Counted from the stretch's first letter, positions 40,565 through 51,125 are shown. The stretch: 64,000 bases of DNA from Flavobacteriaceae bacterium (GCA_028279515.1 JANQNQ010000008.1:186001-250000), one strand, 5' to 3'. Made by a program: numbers and translations. The notes: generated by a model from the letters alone, not told the origin.

Positions 40565-42361
40565 ATGAAGCACATTAGAAATTTCTGTATCATCGCACAT
40601 ATCGACCATGGTAAGAGTACCTTGGCAGACCGTCTTTTGGATTTTACCGGATCGGTAACCGAACGCGAAAAGCAGGATCAATTGTTGGATAGTATGGACT
40701 TGGAGCGCGAACGTGGTATCACGATCAAATCGCACGCTATCCAAATGGAATATACATACAAAGGAGAAGAATACATCTTAAACCTGATCGATACTCCCGG
40801 TCACGTAGACTTCTCGTATGAAGTGTCGCGATCCATCGCTGCTTGTGAAGGCGCCTTACTTATCGTTGATGCTGCACAGAGTATCCAAGCACAGACGATT
40901 TCTAATTTATATCTAGCACTTGAGAATGATCTAGAAATCATTCCTGTATTGAATAAAGTGGATCTTCCTTCTGCTAATCCAGAGGAAGTGACCGACGATA
41001 TTGTGGACTTGTTGGGTTGTGATGCTGAAGAGGTGATTCCTGCCAGTGCGAAAACTGGACTCGGAATCGAAGAAATCCTTGAGGCCATCATCGAGCGTGT
41101 GCCAGCCCCAAAAGGAAATCCGGATCAACCGCTTCAGGCGTTGATCTTTGATTCTGTGTACAACCCTTTCCGTGGCGTTGAAACCTATTTTAGAGTCATT
41201 GACGGAGAAATCACAAAAGGACAACAGATCAAGTTTATCGCCACTGGCAAATCGTATTTTGCTGATGAGGTGGGTACGCTTAAACTGAATCAAGTTCCGA
41301 AGAAAAGTATCAAAGCTGGAGATGTAGGCTACCTCATCACGGGTATCAAAGATGCGCGTGAAGTAAAAGTGGGTGATACTATCACCGATGCGAAGAATCC
41401 AACTACCAATGCCATTGAAGGTTTCGAAGATGTGAAGCCAATGGTATTTGCGGGTATCTATCCTGTTGACACCGAAGATTACGAAGAACTTCGTGCGTCA
41501 ATGGAAAAGCTTCAATTGAATGATGCTTCTTTGGTGTTTCAGCCAGAGAGTTCGGCCGCATTAGGATTCGGTTTCCGTTGTGGTTTCTTGGGAATGCTTC
41601 ACCTTGAAATCATTCAGGAGCGTTTGGAGCGTGAATTCGACATGACGGTGATCACGACGGTCCCTAACGTAAGTTATCACGCATTTACCAAGAAAAATCC
41701 TGATGAAGTCATTATTGTAAACAATCCTTCTGACCTTCCTGATCCTTCAGGAATGGATCGTGTCGAAGAGCCTTTTATAAAAGCATCGATCATTACCAAA
41801 GCTGATTTCGTCGGACCTGTAATGTCGTTGTGTATTGAAAAACGCGGACAAATCACGAATCAAACGTATTTGACTCCTGAGCGTGTCGAATTGAGTTTTG
41901 ACATGCCGCTAGCCGAGATCGTTTTTGATTTCTACGATCGTTTGAAAACGGTTTCTAAAGGATATGCTTCTTTCGATTATTCTCCTATCGGAATGCGCGC
42001 TTCGAAGCTGGTAAAAGTAGACGTGTTGATTAATGCCAACTCGGTGGATGCTCTTTCTGCCTTGATCCATGCTGACAATGCGTATACTATTGGAAAGAAG
42101 ATGTGTGAAAAGTTACGTGAATTGATTCCGCGTCAGCAATTCGACATTCCGATCCAAGCTGCTATTGGTGCTAAGATCATCGCGCGTGAGACCATCAAAG
42201 CCTTGCGTAAGGATGTAACCGCAAAGTGTTACGGAGGTGATATCTCTCGTAAGCGTAAACTTCTCGAAAAGCAGAAAAAAGGTAAGAAACGTATGCGTCA
42301 AGTAGGAAATGTTGAAATCCCACAACAGGCGTTTATGGCTGTTTTGAAGCTTAATGACTAG
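40565..42361 (+). CDS. lepA: elongation factor 4 (LepA)
   Basis: LepA/EF4 is a ribosome-associated GTPase that acts in 30S maturation and remobilises stalled ribosomes. The 598-residue protein has G1 [15 protein letters not shown]3 [12 protein letters not shown]4 NKVDLPSA and the LepA C-terminal domain with [16 protein letters not shown]. It is highly conserved and monocistronic. Confidence 0.97.
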   Translation: MKHIRNFCIIAHIDHGKSTLADRLLDFTGSVTEREKQDQLLDSMDLERERGITIKSHAIQMEYTYKGEEYILNLIDTPGHVDFSYEVSRSIAACEGALLIVDAAQSIQAQTISNLYLALENDLEIIPVLNKVDLPSANPEEVTDDIVDLLGCDAEEVIPASAKTGLGIEEILEAIIERVPAPKGNPDQPLQALIFDSVYNPFRGVETYFRVIDGEITKGQQIKFIATGKSYFADEVGTLKLNQVPKKSIKAGDVGYLITGIKDAREVKVGDTITDAKNPTTNAIEGFEDVKPMVFAGIYPVDTEDYEELRASMEKLQLNDASLVFQPESSAALGFGFRCGFLGMLHLEIIQERLEREFDMTVITTVPNVSYHAFTKKNPDEVIIVNNPSDLPDPSGMDRVEEPFIKASIITKADFVGPVMSLCIEKRGQITNQTYLTPERVELSFDMPLAEIVFDFYDRLKTVSKGYASFDYSPIGMRASKLVKVDVLINANSVDALSALIHADNAYTIGKKMCEKLRELIPRQQFDIPIQAAIGAKIIARETIKALRKDVTAKCYGGDISRKRKLLEKQKKGKKRMRQVGNVEIPQQAFMAVLKLND

Positions 42362-42364
42362 TTA

Positions 42365-42384
42365 TTAGTTCTTGGTTCTTAGTT
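42365..42384. repeat. left arm of the 20-bp inverted repeat around the four-helix gene
   Basis: A 20-base sequence whose exact reverse complement lies at 42804-42823, on the other side of the small gene at 42379-42756. Confidence 0.8.
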
Positions 42385-42756
42385 GTTGGGATTAGGGGTT
42401 CGAAGATAGTTTTGAAGGCTAGAGGTCATTTTAGCCATTTCTAACAATAACGCCCTTGATTGTTGATTGATTTCACCCGTCGTATATTTCCTTCGTTTCG
42501 CAATTGTTGAGCAAACTACACATTCCCTAATAGAGCTTTGGGCTATTTGTAAATACCGGTTGAATTGCGGACGTGTTCCTCCTGCACCTTCGGCAATGTT
42601 TAAACAAATTGATTGCGCTGCTCTGACGTATTGAGAAGATAATTGATATCGTTCTTCTTTTGGAAAAGCACTCGTAATCTGATAGACATAATCTAGAAAA
42701 GCCAATGACTTTTGATACACTTGTAATTCTTCAAACTTAAATTCTGTATTCATCAT
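42379..42756 (-). CDS. four-helix bundle protein (S23-like, mobile cassette)
   Basis: This 125-residue protein is of the four-helix-bundle/S23 family, known from intervening sequences in 23S rRNA and from stand-alone mobile copies in Bacteroidota. The helices contain EELQVYQKSLAFLDYVYQI, YQLSSQYVRAAQSICLNIAEGAGG and YLQIAQSSIRECVVCS. The gene is flanked by a perfect 20-bp inverted repeat (42365-42384 and 42804-42823), so it looks like a cassette inserted between lepA and the antiporter gene. The left repeat arm overlaps the gene's 3' end. Confidence 0.85.
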   Translation of the reverse strand: MMNTEFKFEELQVYQKSLAFLDYVYQITSAFPKEERYQLSSQYVRAAQSICLNIAEGAGGTRPQFNRYLQIAQSSIRECVVCSTIAKRRKYTTGEINQQSRALLLEMAKMTSSLQNYLRTPNPNN

Positions 42757-42803
42757 CTTTTTTCGTTTACATTCGAGTAAACATGACGAATTTTTGGGCT
42801 AAA

Positions 42804-42823
42804 AACTAAGAACCAAGAACTAA
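42804..42823. repeat. right arm of the 20-bp inverted repeat around the four-helix gene
   Basis: Reverse complement of the 42365-42384 sequence; see that entry. Confidence 0.8.
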
Positions 42824-42826
42824 CAA

Positions 42827-44650
42827 CTAAATAAGCTCAATCGGCTTCCCTAAATACACCAACCTGTTTCCAGCTTCGATATTCATGGTTTCATTGCGCG
42901 CAGGAATGATGCTGAGTTCGCCTTCGTTGTCTTTGATAAATAACGGAATGGCCTCTCGTTCTTCTTTTAAAACATCTAAGTTTTCGAGATAGTGTTCTTT
43001 TGACTTGAGTTCGAGCTCATTGATCCGCGGGTAATCTCTGGCTACTTCACTCAAGTTGATGTAGTCGTCGGTATGCGAGAAAAGGCCCTCTTGAGGCGTA
43101 TTATTGGTATCTTGCATCTCGTCGTTGGTGATCAATCGAAACGCACCATTTTCGCCTAATTGCTTGCTGAAACGATTTAGGGCGTGCTGATTTACTTCTT
43201 TACTTGCAGTTAAAGCCATGAGGTAACCAATATCGCTTAGTTCGACATTGTTAGTGAGGTCTTCGGCAAACACATTGGCTTCCTCTGCCGACAGACTCAT
43301 ATCTCTTGCTGCCTCAATATTTTCTTTGTTGCTATCAATGAGCACTACATGTCTTCCGTTGTCTTGAAGGTATTTCGCAATCAATCTTGAAAAGGTCCCT
43401 GCGCCCACCATAAGAATTCCGTTAGACGATTTTAAGAACACCCCAACCATCTTGGCAAATGGTCTCGCGGTGGTGGCGTTCAACAATACGGTTCCTAGCA
43501 CCACCATAAACACTAGTGGCGTTATGTACTCTGCTCCGGGCACTCCTTTCTGAACAAGTTTGGTTCCGAAGAGCGAGGCAATACCGGCAGCTACAATACC
43601 ACGAGGTCCCACCCAACTAATAAAGAGTTTCTCGTTGGTTTTTAATCCGGATCCTCGTGTGCTTAAAAAGACTCCGAGTGGACGTATTAAGAATATGATG
43701 ATCAAGAATAAAATACCTGTTTTCCAATTATAGATAAGCTTCATATCTTCAATATTGATATTCGCCGCAAGGACAATAAAAAGCATTGAAATCAGGAGGA
43801 CACTTAGGGATTCTTTGAAATATAATAGTTCTTTTAGGTTTGGAAGATTGCTATTCCCCATCACCAGTCCCATGACCACAACCGCCAATAGACCCGATTC
43901 ATGCGCAAAGATGTCAGATTCAACAAACACGAGCAGTACTACCGACAGCGATACCACATTCAACAAATAGTGAGGAATCCAGTTTTTTCGAATGATAAAC
44001 GCCAAAGCATGCGCAAACGTAAAACCAAAAGTGGTTCCGAAGAGCAAGATCTTTCCGAACTCGATCAAAGCCGTTTTGGTATACGCTTGTCCTTCACCAA
44101 CACTAATGAACTCAAAGACCAATACTGCGACAAGAGCACCAATGGGGTCAATCAAAATCCCTTCCCATTTAAGTACGGCCGACACATCTTTTTTAAGCGG
44201 AATGTTCCTCAGGATAGGTGATATTACCGTTGGACCTGTTACAATGATCAACGCTGAAAACAGGAAAGAAATCTTCCATCCCAGATTGAAGGTATAATAA
44301 GCTGCTACCCCTGCTCCGATAAAAGTGATAATTGTTCCAACGGTGATCAGCTTGGTAATCACAGGGCCCACATTCTTTATCTCATTACGTTTTAGGGTAA
44401 GTCCGCCCTCAAAAAGAATAATACTTATGGCAAGCGAAACAAAATAGAACAAGTTGTCACCAGGGAAAAGTCCTTCCTTTCCATTCCAGATAGGCTCAAT
44501 CCACTTACTACCGTCGACAGTGATCAAGGTAGAAACAGGGCCTACTAATAGACCTATTAAAATGAGTGGAAGAATGGCAGGAATTTTAAATTTCCACGCT
44601 ACCCATTGCGCCAATATTCCTAAGATGATGATTCCTGCTAATTCTAACAT
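42827..44650 (-). CDS. CPA1 sodium/proton antiporter with a C-terminal RCK/TrkA domain
   Basis: This 607-residue antiporter has 12-13 transmembrane helices in the NhaP/KefB fold, an LMVGAGTFSRLIAKYLQDNG nucleotide-binding TrkA-N fold from about residue 400, and a regulatory C-terminus. I start at 44650 (MLELAGIIILG); the longer frame adds non-membrane sequence. The right repeat arm of the four-helix cassette lies 3-4 nt beyond its 3' end. Confidence 0.9.
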   Translation of the reverse strand: MLELAGIIILGILAQWVAWKFKIPAILPLILIGLLVGPVSTLITVDGSKWIEPIWNGKEGLFPGDNLFYFVSLAISIILFEGGLTLKRNEIKNVGPVITKLITVGTIITFIGAGVAAYYTFNLGWKISFLFSALIIVTGPTVISPILRNIPLKKDVSAVLKWEGILIDPIGALVAVLVFEFISVGEGQAYTKTALIEFGKILLFGTTFGFTFAHALAFIIRKNWIPHYLLNVVSLSVVLLVFVESDIFAHESGLLAVVVMGLVMGNSNLPNLKELLYFKESLSVLLISMLFIVLAANINIEDMKLIYNWKTGILFLIIIFLIRPLGVFLSTRGSGLKTNEKLFISWVGPRGIVAAGIASLFGTKLVQKGVPGAEYITPLVFMVVLGTVLLNATTARPFAKMVGVFLKSSNGILMVGAGTFSRLIAKYLQDNGRHVVLIDSNKENIEAARDMSLSAEEANVFAEDLTNNVELSDIGYLMALTASKEVNQHALNRFSKQLGENGAFRLITNDEMQDTNNTPQEGLFSHTDDYINLSEVARDYPRINELELKSKEHYLENLDVLKEEREAIPLFIKDNEGELSIIPARNETMNIEAGNRLVYLGKPIELI

Positions 44651-44905
44651 GTTTATTTTTTTCTGAAAAATACTATTTTTCTCACGAATTCGGAACCCAT
44701 TTTTGGCACTCAAAAAAATAATTCTGAATTTGAGTCGGGACCAAAGTCGTTTGCCAAGGGCAAAAAACTGAAACCATCAGTGGTCACAAACCGTTTGAAA
44801 AAGATAATCTAGGTCCCAACTTCTGTTAAAAAAGTGGTAATAAAATAGGCTGATTCTCCGTATTTTGTGGAGCTTTTCTTATTTTGCAGCATTATACTTT
44901 ATTCC

Positions 44906-45763
44906 ATGAAGTTATATCCAATTGAAACGGGGAACTTTAAGCTAGATGGGGGTGCGATGTTTGGAGTAGTTCCGAAATCCTTATGGCAACGAACCAATCC
45001 CGCCGACGAAAATAACATGATTGAAATGGCCGCTCGCGCCTTGTTGATCGAAGATGGTGATCGTTTGATCCTTATCGACACAGGAATGGGCAATAAGCAA
45101 TCCGAAAAATTCTTCGGTTATTATTATTTATGGGGGAATCACTCTTTAGACGCTTCCTTGGCAAAACATGGATTTCACAGAAACGATATTACTGATGTGT
45201 TTATGACGCATTTGCATTTTGACCATTGCGGTGGAAGCATTCAATGGAATAAAGATCGAACAGGCTACGAACCGGCTTTTAAGAATGCGCGTTTCTGGAC
45301 CAACAAGGCGCATTGGGAATGGGCCACAAAACCCAACCGAAGAGAACGTGCTTCTTTCCTTTCTGAGAACATTCTGCCACTAGAAGAAAGTGGACAATTA
45401 CAACATGTTGGACTTCCTCAAGGAAACTATCTCAAAGAAAGTGGTCTGGGTTTTGATATATTGTTCGTCGACGGTCATACCGACAAACAAATGATCCCGC
45501 ACATCACCTATAAAGGCAAAACTATCGTGTTTATGGCAGACCTGCTTCCTACAGCGGGACACTTGCCGATTCCTTTTGTGATGGGCTATGATACACGACC
45601 TTTGATTACGCTCGATGAGAAATCAGACTTTCTCAACACCGCCGCCGACAATGACTTTTATTTGTTTTTAGAGCATGATCCAAATAATGAACTTATTACC
45701 GTACAACATACCGAAAAGGGAGTTCGCCTGAAGGATTCCTTTACTTGTGAAGAATTATTTTAA
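44906..45763 (+). CDS. MBL-fold metallo-hydrolase
   Basis: This 285-residue metallo-beta-lactamase-fold hydrolase binds two metals in THLHFDHCGG, with a downstream DGHTDKQM and later His residues. It starts at 44906 (MKLYPIETG), 15 nt before the subtilisin gene. From memory, similar proteins act as N-acyl-homoserine-lactone-like hydrolases or unknown hydrolases; the substrate is not clear. Confidence 0.85.
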   Translation: MKLYPIETGNFKLDGGAMFGVVPKSLWQRTNPADENNMIEMAARALLIEDGDRLILIDTGMGNKQSEKFFGYYYLWGNHSLDASLAKHGFHRNDITDVFMTHLHFDHCGGSIQWNKDRTGYEPAFKNARFWTNKAHWEWATKPNRRERASFLSENILPLEESGQLQHVGLPQGNYLKESGLGFDILFVDGHTDKQMIPHITYKGKTIVFMADLLPTAGHLPIPFVMGYDTRPLITLDEKSDFLNTAADNDFYLFLEHDPNNELITVQHTEKGVRLKDSFTCEELF

Positions 45764-45777
45764 TCAAATACCATACA

Positions 45778-47388
45778 ATGAAACTTATTAGAACCATAAC
45801 CCCTTTGGCCATCGGAATTACACTACTGTCTTCATGCGGAAGCACAGCGCCAGTTTTAGTGTCTACTCCAGTTGAAAATATTGACGCAACACCGCTCAAG
45901 ATAACGCCACTTAGCGAAGACGAGAAAAAAGTCTGGAGCCACGCAGACCTAGTGAAAGATACGATTCCTGGAATGAGTGTCGACAAGGCCTATGCCGAAT
46001 TGCTCAAAGGAAAAAGAGGAAAAACTGTAATCGTAGGTGTGATCGATTCTGGAGTTGACATTGAACATGAAGACTTGAGAAACGTGGTTTGGAAGAACTC
46101 GAAGGAAGTTGCCGGAAATAATCGTGATGACGATAACAACGGATATGTAGACGATATACACGGCTGGAACTTTTTAGGAGACGCCACCGATGAAAACCTA
46201 GAGTTTGTTCGTATCATAAAAAAAGGTGACAAGAATTCTGCTATATATCAAAAGGCCGTTGCCGAACGTGAAAAGGAATATCAACAAACCCTGCAACAAA
46301 AGCAGCAAGTAGATCAAATAGTTCAAATGATTCCTCCTGCTGAGAAAACATTGAAAGAATACCTTAAAAAAGACACCTTCACAGAAGAAGATGTGCAAAA
46401 GATCAATACAACCGATCAAGATGTGATGCAGGCTAAAGGTCTGTTCAACTTTTTGTACTCGAACGATCTTACTCCAGAGATCTTAAACAATTATGCAGAT
46501 AGCTTGTACGACTCGCTTAACTATCACCTCAACACTGAGTTTGACGGAAGAACAGTGGTAGGAGATAATCCTGACGACCTTAGCGATAGAGATTACGGTA
46601 ATGCCAACGTTATGGGTCCAGACAAGGACGATGCCAAGCACGGGACGCACGTTGCAGGAATCATCGCTGCACAACGTAACAACGGGAAAGGAATGAACGG
46701 AGTTGCACATAATGTGAAGATCATGGCGCTTAGAGCGGTTCCTAATGGCGATGAGTATGACAAGGATATCGCGTTAGCGATTCGTTATGCTGTTGATAAT
46801 GGTGCAAAAGTGATCAACACAAGCTTCGGAAAATACTATTCTACACACCCTGAATGGGTTTGGGATGCCATCAAATACGCTGGTCAAAAAGACGTGCTTA
46901 TTGTGAACGCAGCCGGAAACGAAGGATACGATCTTGATGATACTAGCCATGATGTGTATCCAAACGACCAAGTCGATAACGGAAAAGAAATCTCTGATAC
47001 GTTCTTGAGCGTAGGTGCTTTGACCGACAAGTACGGTTCTGAAATGATCGCAGGATATTCGAACTATGGAAAGGTAAACGTTGATGTATTTGCCCCGGGT
47101 GAGAAAATCTGGTCAACAACACCAAACAACGAATACGAGTTCTTAGGCGGTACTTCTATGGCCGCACCAAGTGTAGCAGGTGTAGCTGCCTTAATCCGTT
47201 CTTATTATCCGTCGCTATCAGCTTCTCAAGTAAAGCAAATATTGATGGATTCTGGATTGCCGATAAAAACCAAAGTAATCGTTTCAGGAAGTGCTAGCGA
47301 TGTAAAGGCTTTCCCTGATGTAGTGAAGTCGGGAAGGATCGTAAATGCGTATAACGCATTGATAATGGCCGAAAAAATGGCGAAATAA
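45778..47388 (+). CDS. subtilisin-like S8 protease lipoprotein
   Basis: This 536-residue exported S8 protease is a lipoprotein (signal ending LLSSC). The catalytic triad is intact: D in VIDSGVDIEHEDLR, H in KHGTHVAGIIAAQ and S in GGTSMAAPSVAG. An insertion of about 150 residues lies between D and H. It is followed by the M1 peptidase gene (24 nt), so the pair could degrade proteins together. Confidence 0.94.
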   Translation: MKLIRTITPLAIGITLLSSCGSTAPVLVSTPVENIDATPLKITPLSEDEKKVWSHADLVKDTIPGMSVDKAYAELLKGKRGKTVIVGVIDSGVDIEHEDLRNVVWKNSKEVAGNNRDDDNNGYVDDIHGWNFLGDATDENLEFVRIIKKGDKNSAIYQKAVAEREKEYQQTLQQKQQVDQIVQMIPPAEKTLKEYLKKDTFTEEDVQKINTTDQDVMQAKGLFNFLYSNDLTPEILNNYADSLYDSLNYHLNTEFDGRTVVGDNPDDLSDRDYGNANVMGPDKDDAKHGTHVAGIIAAQRNNGKGMNGVAHNVKIMALRAVPNGDEYDKDIALAIRYAVDNGAKVINTSFGKYYSTHPEWVWDAIKYAGQKDVLIVNAAGNEGYDLDDTSHDVYPNDQVDNGKEISDTFLSVGALTDKYGSEMIAGYSNYGKVNVDVFAPGEKIWSTTPNNEYEFLGGTSMAAPSVAGVAALIRSYYPSLSASQVKQILMDSGLPIKTKVIVSGSASDVKAFPDVVKSGRIVNAYNALIMAEKMAK

Positions 47389-47412
47389 TAAACCAATGCA
47401 ATACTTTATAAA

Positions 47413-49317
47413 ATGAAAAAAGATCTGTTTTTAACACTGCTTGCTGGTGTTGTCATGTTTTCATGCGATGCGAAGAAGCCTACAGTGTATACCGATGCAC
47501 AAAGTCCCTCAAAAGAGGTGTCTGCAACAAGTGCATCTCCTGATTCGTATTGGCAACAGCATGTCGACTACAAAATGGAGGTTGACTTTAATGTGAGTAA
47601 CTTCCAATACAAAGGAATCCAAAAATTGGTCTATACCAACAACTCTCCTGATGTCTTAAACAAAGTATTTTATCACTTGTACTTCAATGCTTTTCAGCCG
47701 GGTAGTGAAATGGACGTAAGATCCCGAAGCATTGCTGACCCTGACCCTAGAGTTGGTAGCAGAATTGAGGCGCTAAGCCCATCCGAGATCGGGTACATCA
47801 AAGTGAAAAGTTTAAAGCAAGACGGAGTAAGCGTTCAGCATAATACCGAAGGAACGGTACTCGAAGTTTCCTTGGCAAAACCGATTCAACCAGGGGCATC
47901 CGTAACTTTTGATATGGAGTTTGACGCACAGGTACCAAAGCAGATTCGTCGCTCAGGAAGAAATAACAAAGAAGGTGTCGCCCTGTCAATGACGCAGTGG
48001 TACCCTAAAATGGCTGAATACGATTTTGAAGGATGGCATGCGCATCCGTATATCGGACGTGAGTTTCACCAAGTGTGGGGGAATTTCGACCTAAAACTTT
48101 CAATAGATAAGGACTACACTGTGGGCGGAACTGGATACCTTCAGAACCCGCAAGAAATTGGACACGGGTATGAAACCCAAGGCCAAAAGGTGAAGCAAAA
48201 AGTGAAGAACGGAAAACTTACTTGGCACTTTGTAGCGCCTAATGTAATGGACTTTACTTGGGCGGCCGATCCAAACTATATTCACGACAAAGTGCAGGTG
48301 CCTAATGGCCCAATGTTGCATTTCTTGTACAAAGACAACCCTAACATTCAAGAGAACTGGAAAAACCTTCAGCCTAAATCTGTAGCGATGATGGAGTTTT
48401 TTAGCGACGCTATCGGAAAATATCCATACAAACAATACTCGGTCATCCAAGGTGGTGACGGAGGTATGGAATACCCGATGTGTACATTGATCACAGGCGA
48501 ACGCTCTTTTGGAAGCCTTGTTGGCGTTACTATTCACGAGATGGCGCACTCTTGGTTTCAGCACTTATTAGGAACCAATGAGTCTAAACATGAATGGATG
48601 GACGAAGGATTTACCGTATTCATCTCTGACCTATGCTCTAATAAGGTAAATAACCTAGACCGTGAAAACCCGTTTACTGGGTCATACAGAAGCTATTTTG
48701 GGTTGGCAGCATCCGGAAAAGAGCAACCACAGACCACCCATGCTGATCGTTTTGAGTACAACGGAGCGTACGGAGCTTCAGCTTATAGCAAAGGAGCTGT
48801 ATTCTTAGCACAGTTGGGCTATGTTATCGGACAAAAAAATCTGATGAATACGCTCAAAAAATACTACGAGGATTGGAAGTATAAACACCCAACACCTAAT
48901 GATTTCAAACGCACTGCAGAGAGGGTTTCTGGTCTAGAGCTCGATTGGTACTTGACCGATTGGACAATGACCACCAATACCATTGATTATGGTGTAAAGG
49001 ATGTTGTTGCAGACGGAAATAACACCAAAGTAACCTTAGAGCGTGTTGGTATGATGCCAATGCCACAAGATATTTTGGTAGTTTATAACGACGGAACACA
49101 GGAGACATTTTATACGGCTTTGCGCATGATGCGCGGTGAAAAAGAAAACCCGTATAGTAATCTCAAAAGAAACGTGTTGCCAGATTGGCCATGGGCGTTT
49201 CCAACCTATGAGTTTACCATCAACAAGCCTAAGAGTAGCATCAAAGCTATTGTGTTAGATCCATCACAGTTGATGGCCGATGTAAAACGTGAGAACAATA
49301 CATTCGAAGTGAACTAG
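47413..49317 (+). CDS. M1 family metallopeptidase lipoprotein
   Basis: This 634-residue M1 aminopeptidase relative carries a lipoprotein signal (VVMFSC), the N-terminal beta domain, GDGGMEYPM exopeptidase motif, and the zinc site HEMAHSWFQH with the third ligand in DEGFTVF. It may trim peptides made by the upstream subtilisin. Terminator at 49346. Confidence 0.93.
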   Translation: MKKDLFLTLLAGVVMFSCDAKKPTVYTDAQSPSKEVSATSASPDSYWQQHVDYKMEVDFNVSNFQYKGIQKLVYTNNSPDVLNKVFYHLYFNAFQPGSEMDVRSRSIADPDPRVGSRIEALSPSEIGYIKVKSLKQDGVSVQHNTEGTVLEVSLAKPIQPGASVTFDMEFDAQVPKQIRRSGRNNKEGVALSMTQWYPKMAEYDFEGWHAHPYIGREFHQVWGNFDLKLSIDKDYTVGGTGYLQNPQEIGHGYETQGQKVKQKVKNGKLTWHFVAPNVMDFTWAADPNYIHDKVQVPNGPMLHFLYKDNPNIQENWKNLQPKSVAMMEFFSDAIGKYPYKQYSVIQGGDGGMEYPMCTLITGERSFGSLVGVTIHEMAHSWFQHLLGTNESKHEWMDEGFTVFISDLCSNKVNNLDRENPFTGSYRSYFGLAASGKEQPQTTHADRFEYNGAYGASAYSKGAVFLAQLGYVIGQKNLMNTLKKYYEDWKYKHPTPNDFKRTAERVSGLELDWYLTDWTMTTNTIDYGVKDVVADGNNTKVTLERVGMMPMPQDILVVYNDGTQETFYTALRMMRGEKENPYSNLKRNVLPDWPWAFPTYEFTINKPKSSIKAIVLDPSQLMADVKRENNTFEVN

Positions 49318-49345
49318 TCACTTTAGAATTATACAAAACAGAAAG

Positions 49346-49369
49346 AGGGAGCCATGAGCTCCCTTTTTT
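49346..49369 (+). terminator. terminator after the M1 peptidase gene
   Basis: AGGGAGC / GCTCCCT stem with five-base loop and TTTTTT. Confidence 0.85.
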
Positions 49370-49430
49370 ATTTGGCTAACAACCCCTCGACAGCACTTGG
49401 CGCAAGCACCTGGGTTCCTGTTGAGAGTGT

Positions 49431-49452
49431 CTCTTCGAGCGCAGTCGAGAAG
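49431..49452. repeat. REP-like palindrome after the M1 gene
   Basis: A CTCTTCGAGCGCAGTCGAGA core, of a form repeated in many Flavobacteriia by memory; it lies at the end of an otherwise featureless GC-rich block (49381-49460). Confidence 0.45.
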
Positions 49453-49479
49453 CGTTCAACCAAGAAAATGAACTTAAAT

Positions 49480-50283
49480 TTAATTCTTCCTACGAAGTGC
49501 TTCTTCCAACAAAATGATCTTGCTCTCCAGGTCGTGAAGGCGGTCATATACATCTACAGGTTCGGGCATCTGCTTCGAAGCAAACATAGTGACATACCAA
49601 ACCTCTAAGATGTCTTCGGCATTGATGGTATAGGTCGGATAGTTTCCGTCTTTATTGTCGGATTTTAGAATCAGTTTTCCACGTTCTTCGATGCGACTGA
49701 TAACCCGCTTTAGGACAATCCCTTCGTTTTTGCTGACAATCACATACACACGTCCATCTTTTATATCGGAAAGCGCTTCGATATAACGGCCAAAGACCAG
49801 GTCGCCATCAAAAAAAGTACGCACCATCGAATTTCCTTGCACTTCGAAACAGCGATACGTACCATTGGTCAAATGCGGCATTCGAAACGACGGAAGCGTC
49901 TCGATATACTCGGCATCACCATACCCGTCCAAATAACCCGCTCTGGCCTTAATAGGCACATAGACCACATTCTCTTCGCCTGTCTGGTCAACGGCTACTA
50001 CTTGTGGTACTCCAGCATATGTTTGAACCTCTTGAGATTCTCCCTTGAGCAACTGATCACTGCCTCCGAAAAGAAAATTTGGGTTGATGTCAAATTCGTT
50101 GATGATGCTCTGCAATAAGTCAAAGCCTGGTTTGGTTCGTTTTCTAGAACCATCGGGCTGCAATCGCCCAGTTGTTATACTATCAATGGTAGTACTGGTG
50201 ACTCCAATACGCTTTGCGAAGGCATTATTATTAAGTGCAAAATGCTCAATAATAAACCTGATTTTTTCATGAATGGCTTCCAT
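49480..50283 (-). CDS. XRE/S24-type repressor
   Basis: This 267-residue repressor has an N-terminal XRE-type HTH (FAKRIGVTSTTIDSITTGR) and a C-terminal S24/LexA-like peptidase domain with the Ser in EVQGNSMVRTF and the Lys in GIVLKRVI. A coiled-coil tail (LESKIILLEEALRRKN) may oligomerise it. It diverges from the small HTH and holin genes, and two 16-base half-sites lie across the shared promoter, so autoregulation is likely. Confidence 0.88.
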   Translation of the reverse strand: MEAIHEKIRFIIEHFALNNNAFAKRIGVTSTTIDSITTGRLQPDGSRKRTKPGFDLLQSIINEFDINPNFLFGGSDQLLKGESQEVQTYAGVPQVVAVDQTGEENVVYVPIKARAGYLDGYGDAEYIETLPSFRMPHLTNGTYRCFEVQGNSMVRTFFDGDLVFGRYIEALSDIKDGRVYVIVSKNEGIVLKRVISRIEERGKLILKSDNKDGNYPTYTINAEDILEVWYVTMFASKQMPEPVDVYDRLHDLESKIILLEEALRRKN

Positions 50284-50306
50284 AGGCGGGGAATTTAGTA
50301 CAAGTT

Positions 50307-50368
50307 AAACATTTTACAGAAATATTCCATCTTATGTTTGTCTTTTTCTGTAAAATGTTTTATTTTTG
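50307..50368. promoter_or_regulatory. operator dyad and promoter of the prophage-like module
   Basis: AAACATTTTACAGAAA (50307-50322) and its exact reverse complement (50345-50360) form a 16-bp dyad. A rightward promoter, TTTG at 50337-50340 and TATTTTTG at 50361-50368 with a 20-bp gap, overlaps the right half-site. Similar AACATTT sequences occur further right (50412-50425 and about 50435), so the repressor may bind several sites. Confidence 0.7.
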
Positions 50369-50549
50369 TCCTGTATTTGTTGCTAAGATACGAAAAAGTC
50401 TTCAGAATCAAACATTTGTAAAACTTGCTTGCAACATTTTATCTGTTTTAGGCGGAAGGGTCTCTGCTTAGAAACAACCGACGGTAAACTTTTCAAACAT
50501 ATGCTTGAAAAGGGGGGGCTTCATTGTCTTATCATTAACAAATTAGCTT

Positions 50550-50705
50550 ATGCAACGATGTAAAAATTTACTGAAAAAGAGGAAACACTTTGTCGAAACC
50601 TATGTAAAAGACAACCCCACAAAACAAATGAAGGTCATTGTCTCAGAATTGTCTGAGCGGCTTTTCATTTCTGAAAAAACAATTTATAACATTCTAAAAG
50701 ATTAA
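50550..50705 (+). CDS. tiny HTH-type protein of the prophage-like module
   Basis: This 51-residue basic protein, too short for most gene finders, contains an HTH-like stretch (SELSERLFISEKTIYNILKD). It lies between the operator region and the holin gene with a 3-nt gap, so it belongs to the same rightward transcript. Confidence 0.55.
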   Translation: MQRCKNLLKKRKHFVETYVKDNPTKQMKVIVSELSERLFISEKTIYNILKD

Positions 50706-50708
50706 ACC

Positions 50709-51125
50709 ATGGAAAGAGTTATTGGAGCACTTTTTTGGTTGCTCACACTACTATCACCCATGAAAATGGTGATCCTTACGATGGTCTTTCTGATTTGTGT
50801 TGACTTTGTTACCGGGGCCTTTGCCGCTTACAGGAACAAAGAGCCCATTAGCAGCAAACGCATCGGAAACACCATCTCGAAGTTTTTCATTTACAATCTG
50901 GTCATCCTTGCCTCCTATTTCTTAGAGGAACACATTGTAAAGGAAATTCCTTTTTTGAAGATCATTGCAGGTTTCATTGCAATCACCGAGATTAAATCGA
51001 TCCTCGAGAACTTCGACAAAATTTATGGAGTCAACCCGTTTAAAGCATTGGTTGGCATTTTAAAGAAGACCTATCTAAAAGGGTCTGTTGAAGAAGAGAG
51101 TCCATCGAAAAAAACAACTAAATGA
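50709..51125 (+). CDS. phage holin family protein
   Basis: This 138-residue protein has three hydrophobic helices and a basic C-terminus (SPSKKTTK) and matches the phage holin 4/TcdE type. Holins make membrane lesions or release toxins. With the S24 repressor it forms a minimal phage-derived unit. No endolysin or structural genes are nearby. Confidence 0.8.
   Translation: MERVIGALFWLLTLLSPMKMVILTMVFLICVDFVTGAFAAYRNKEPISSKRIGNTISKFFIYNLVILASYFLEEHIVKEIPFLKIIAGFIAITEIKSILENFDKIYGVNPFKALVGILKKTYLKGSVEEESPSKKTTK

Noticed and set aside
49381-49460. A second terminator or small ORF after the M1 gene
   Set aside because: It is a GC-rich palindromic repeat block without a T-run or a usable frame.
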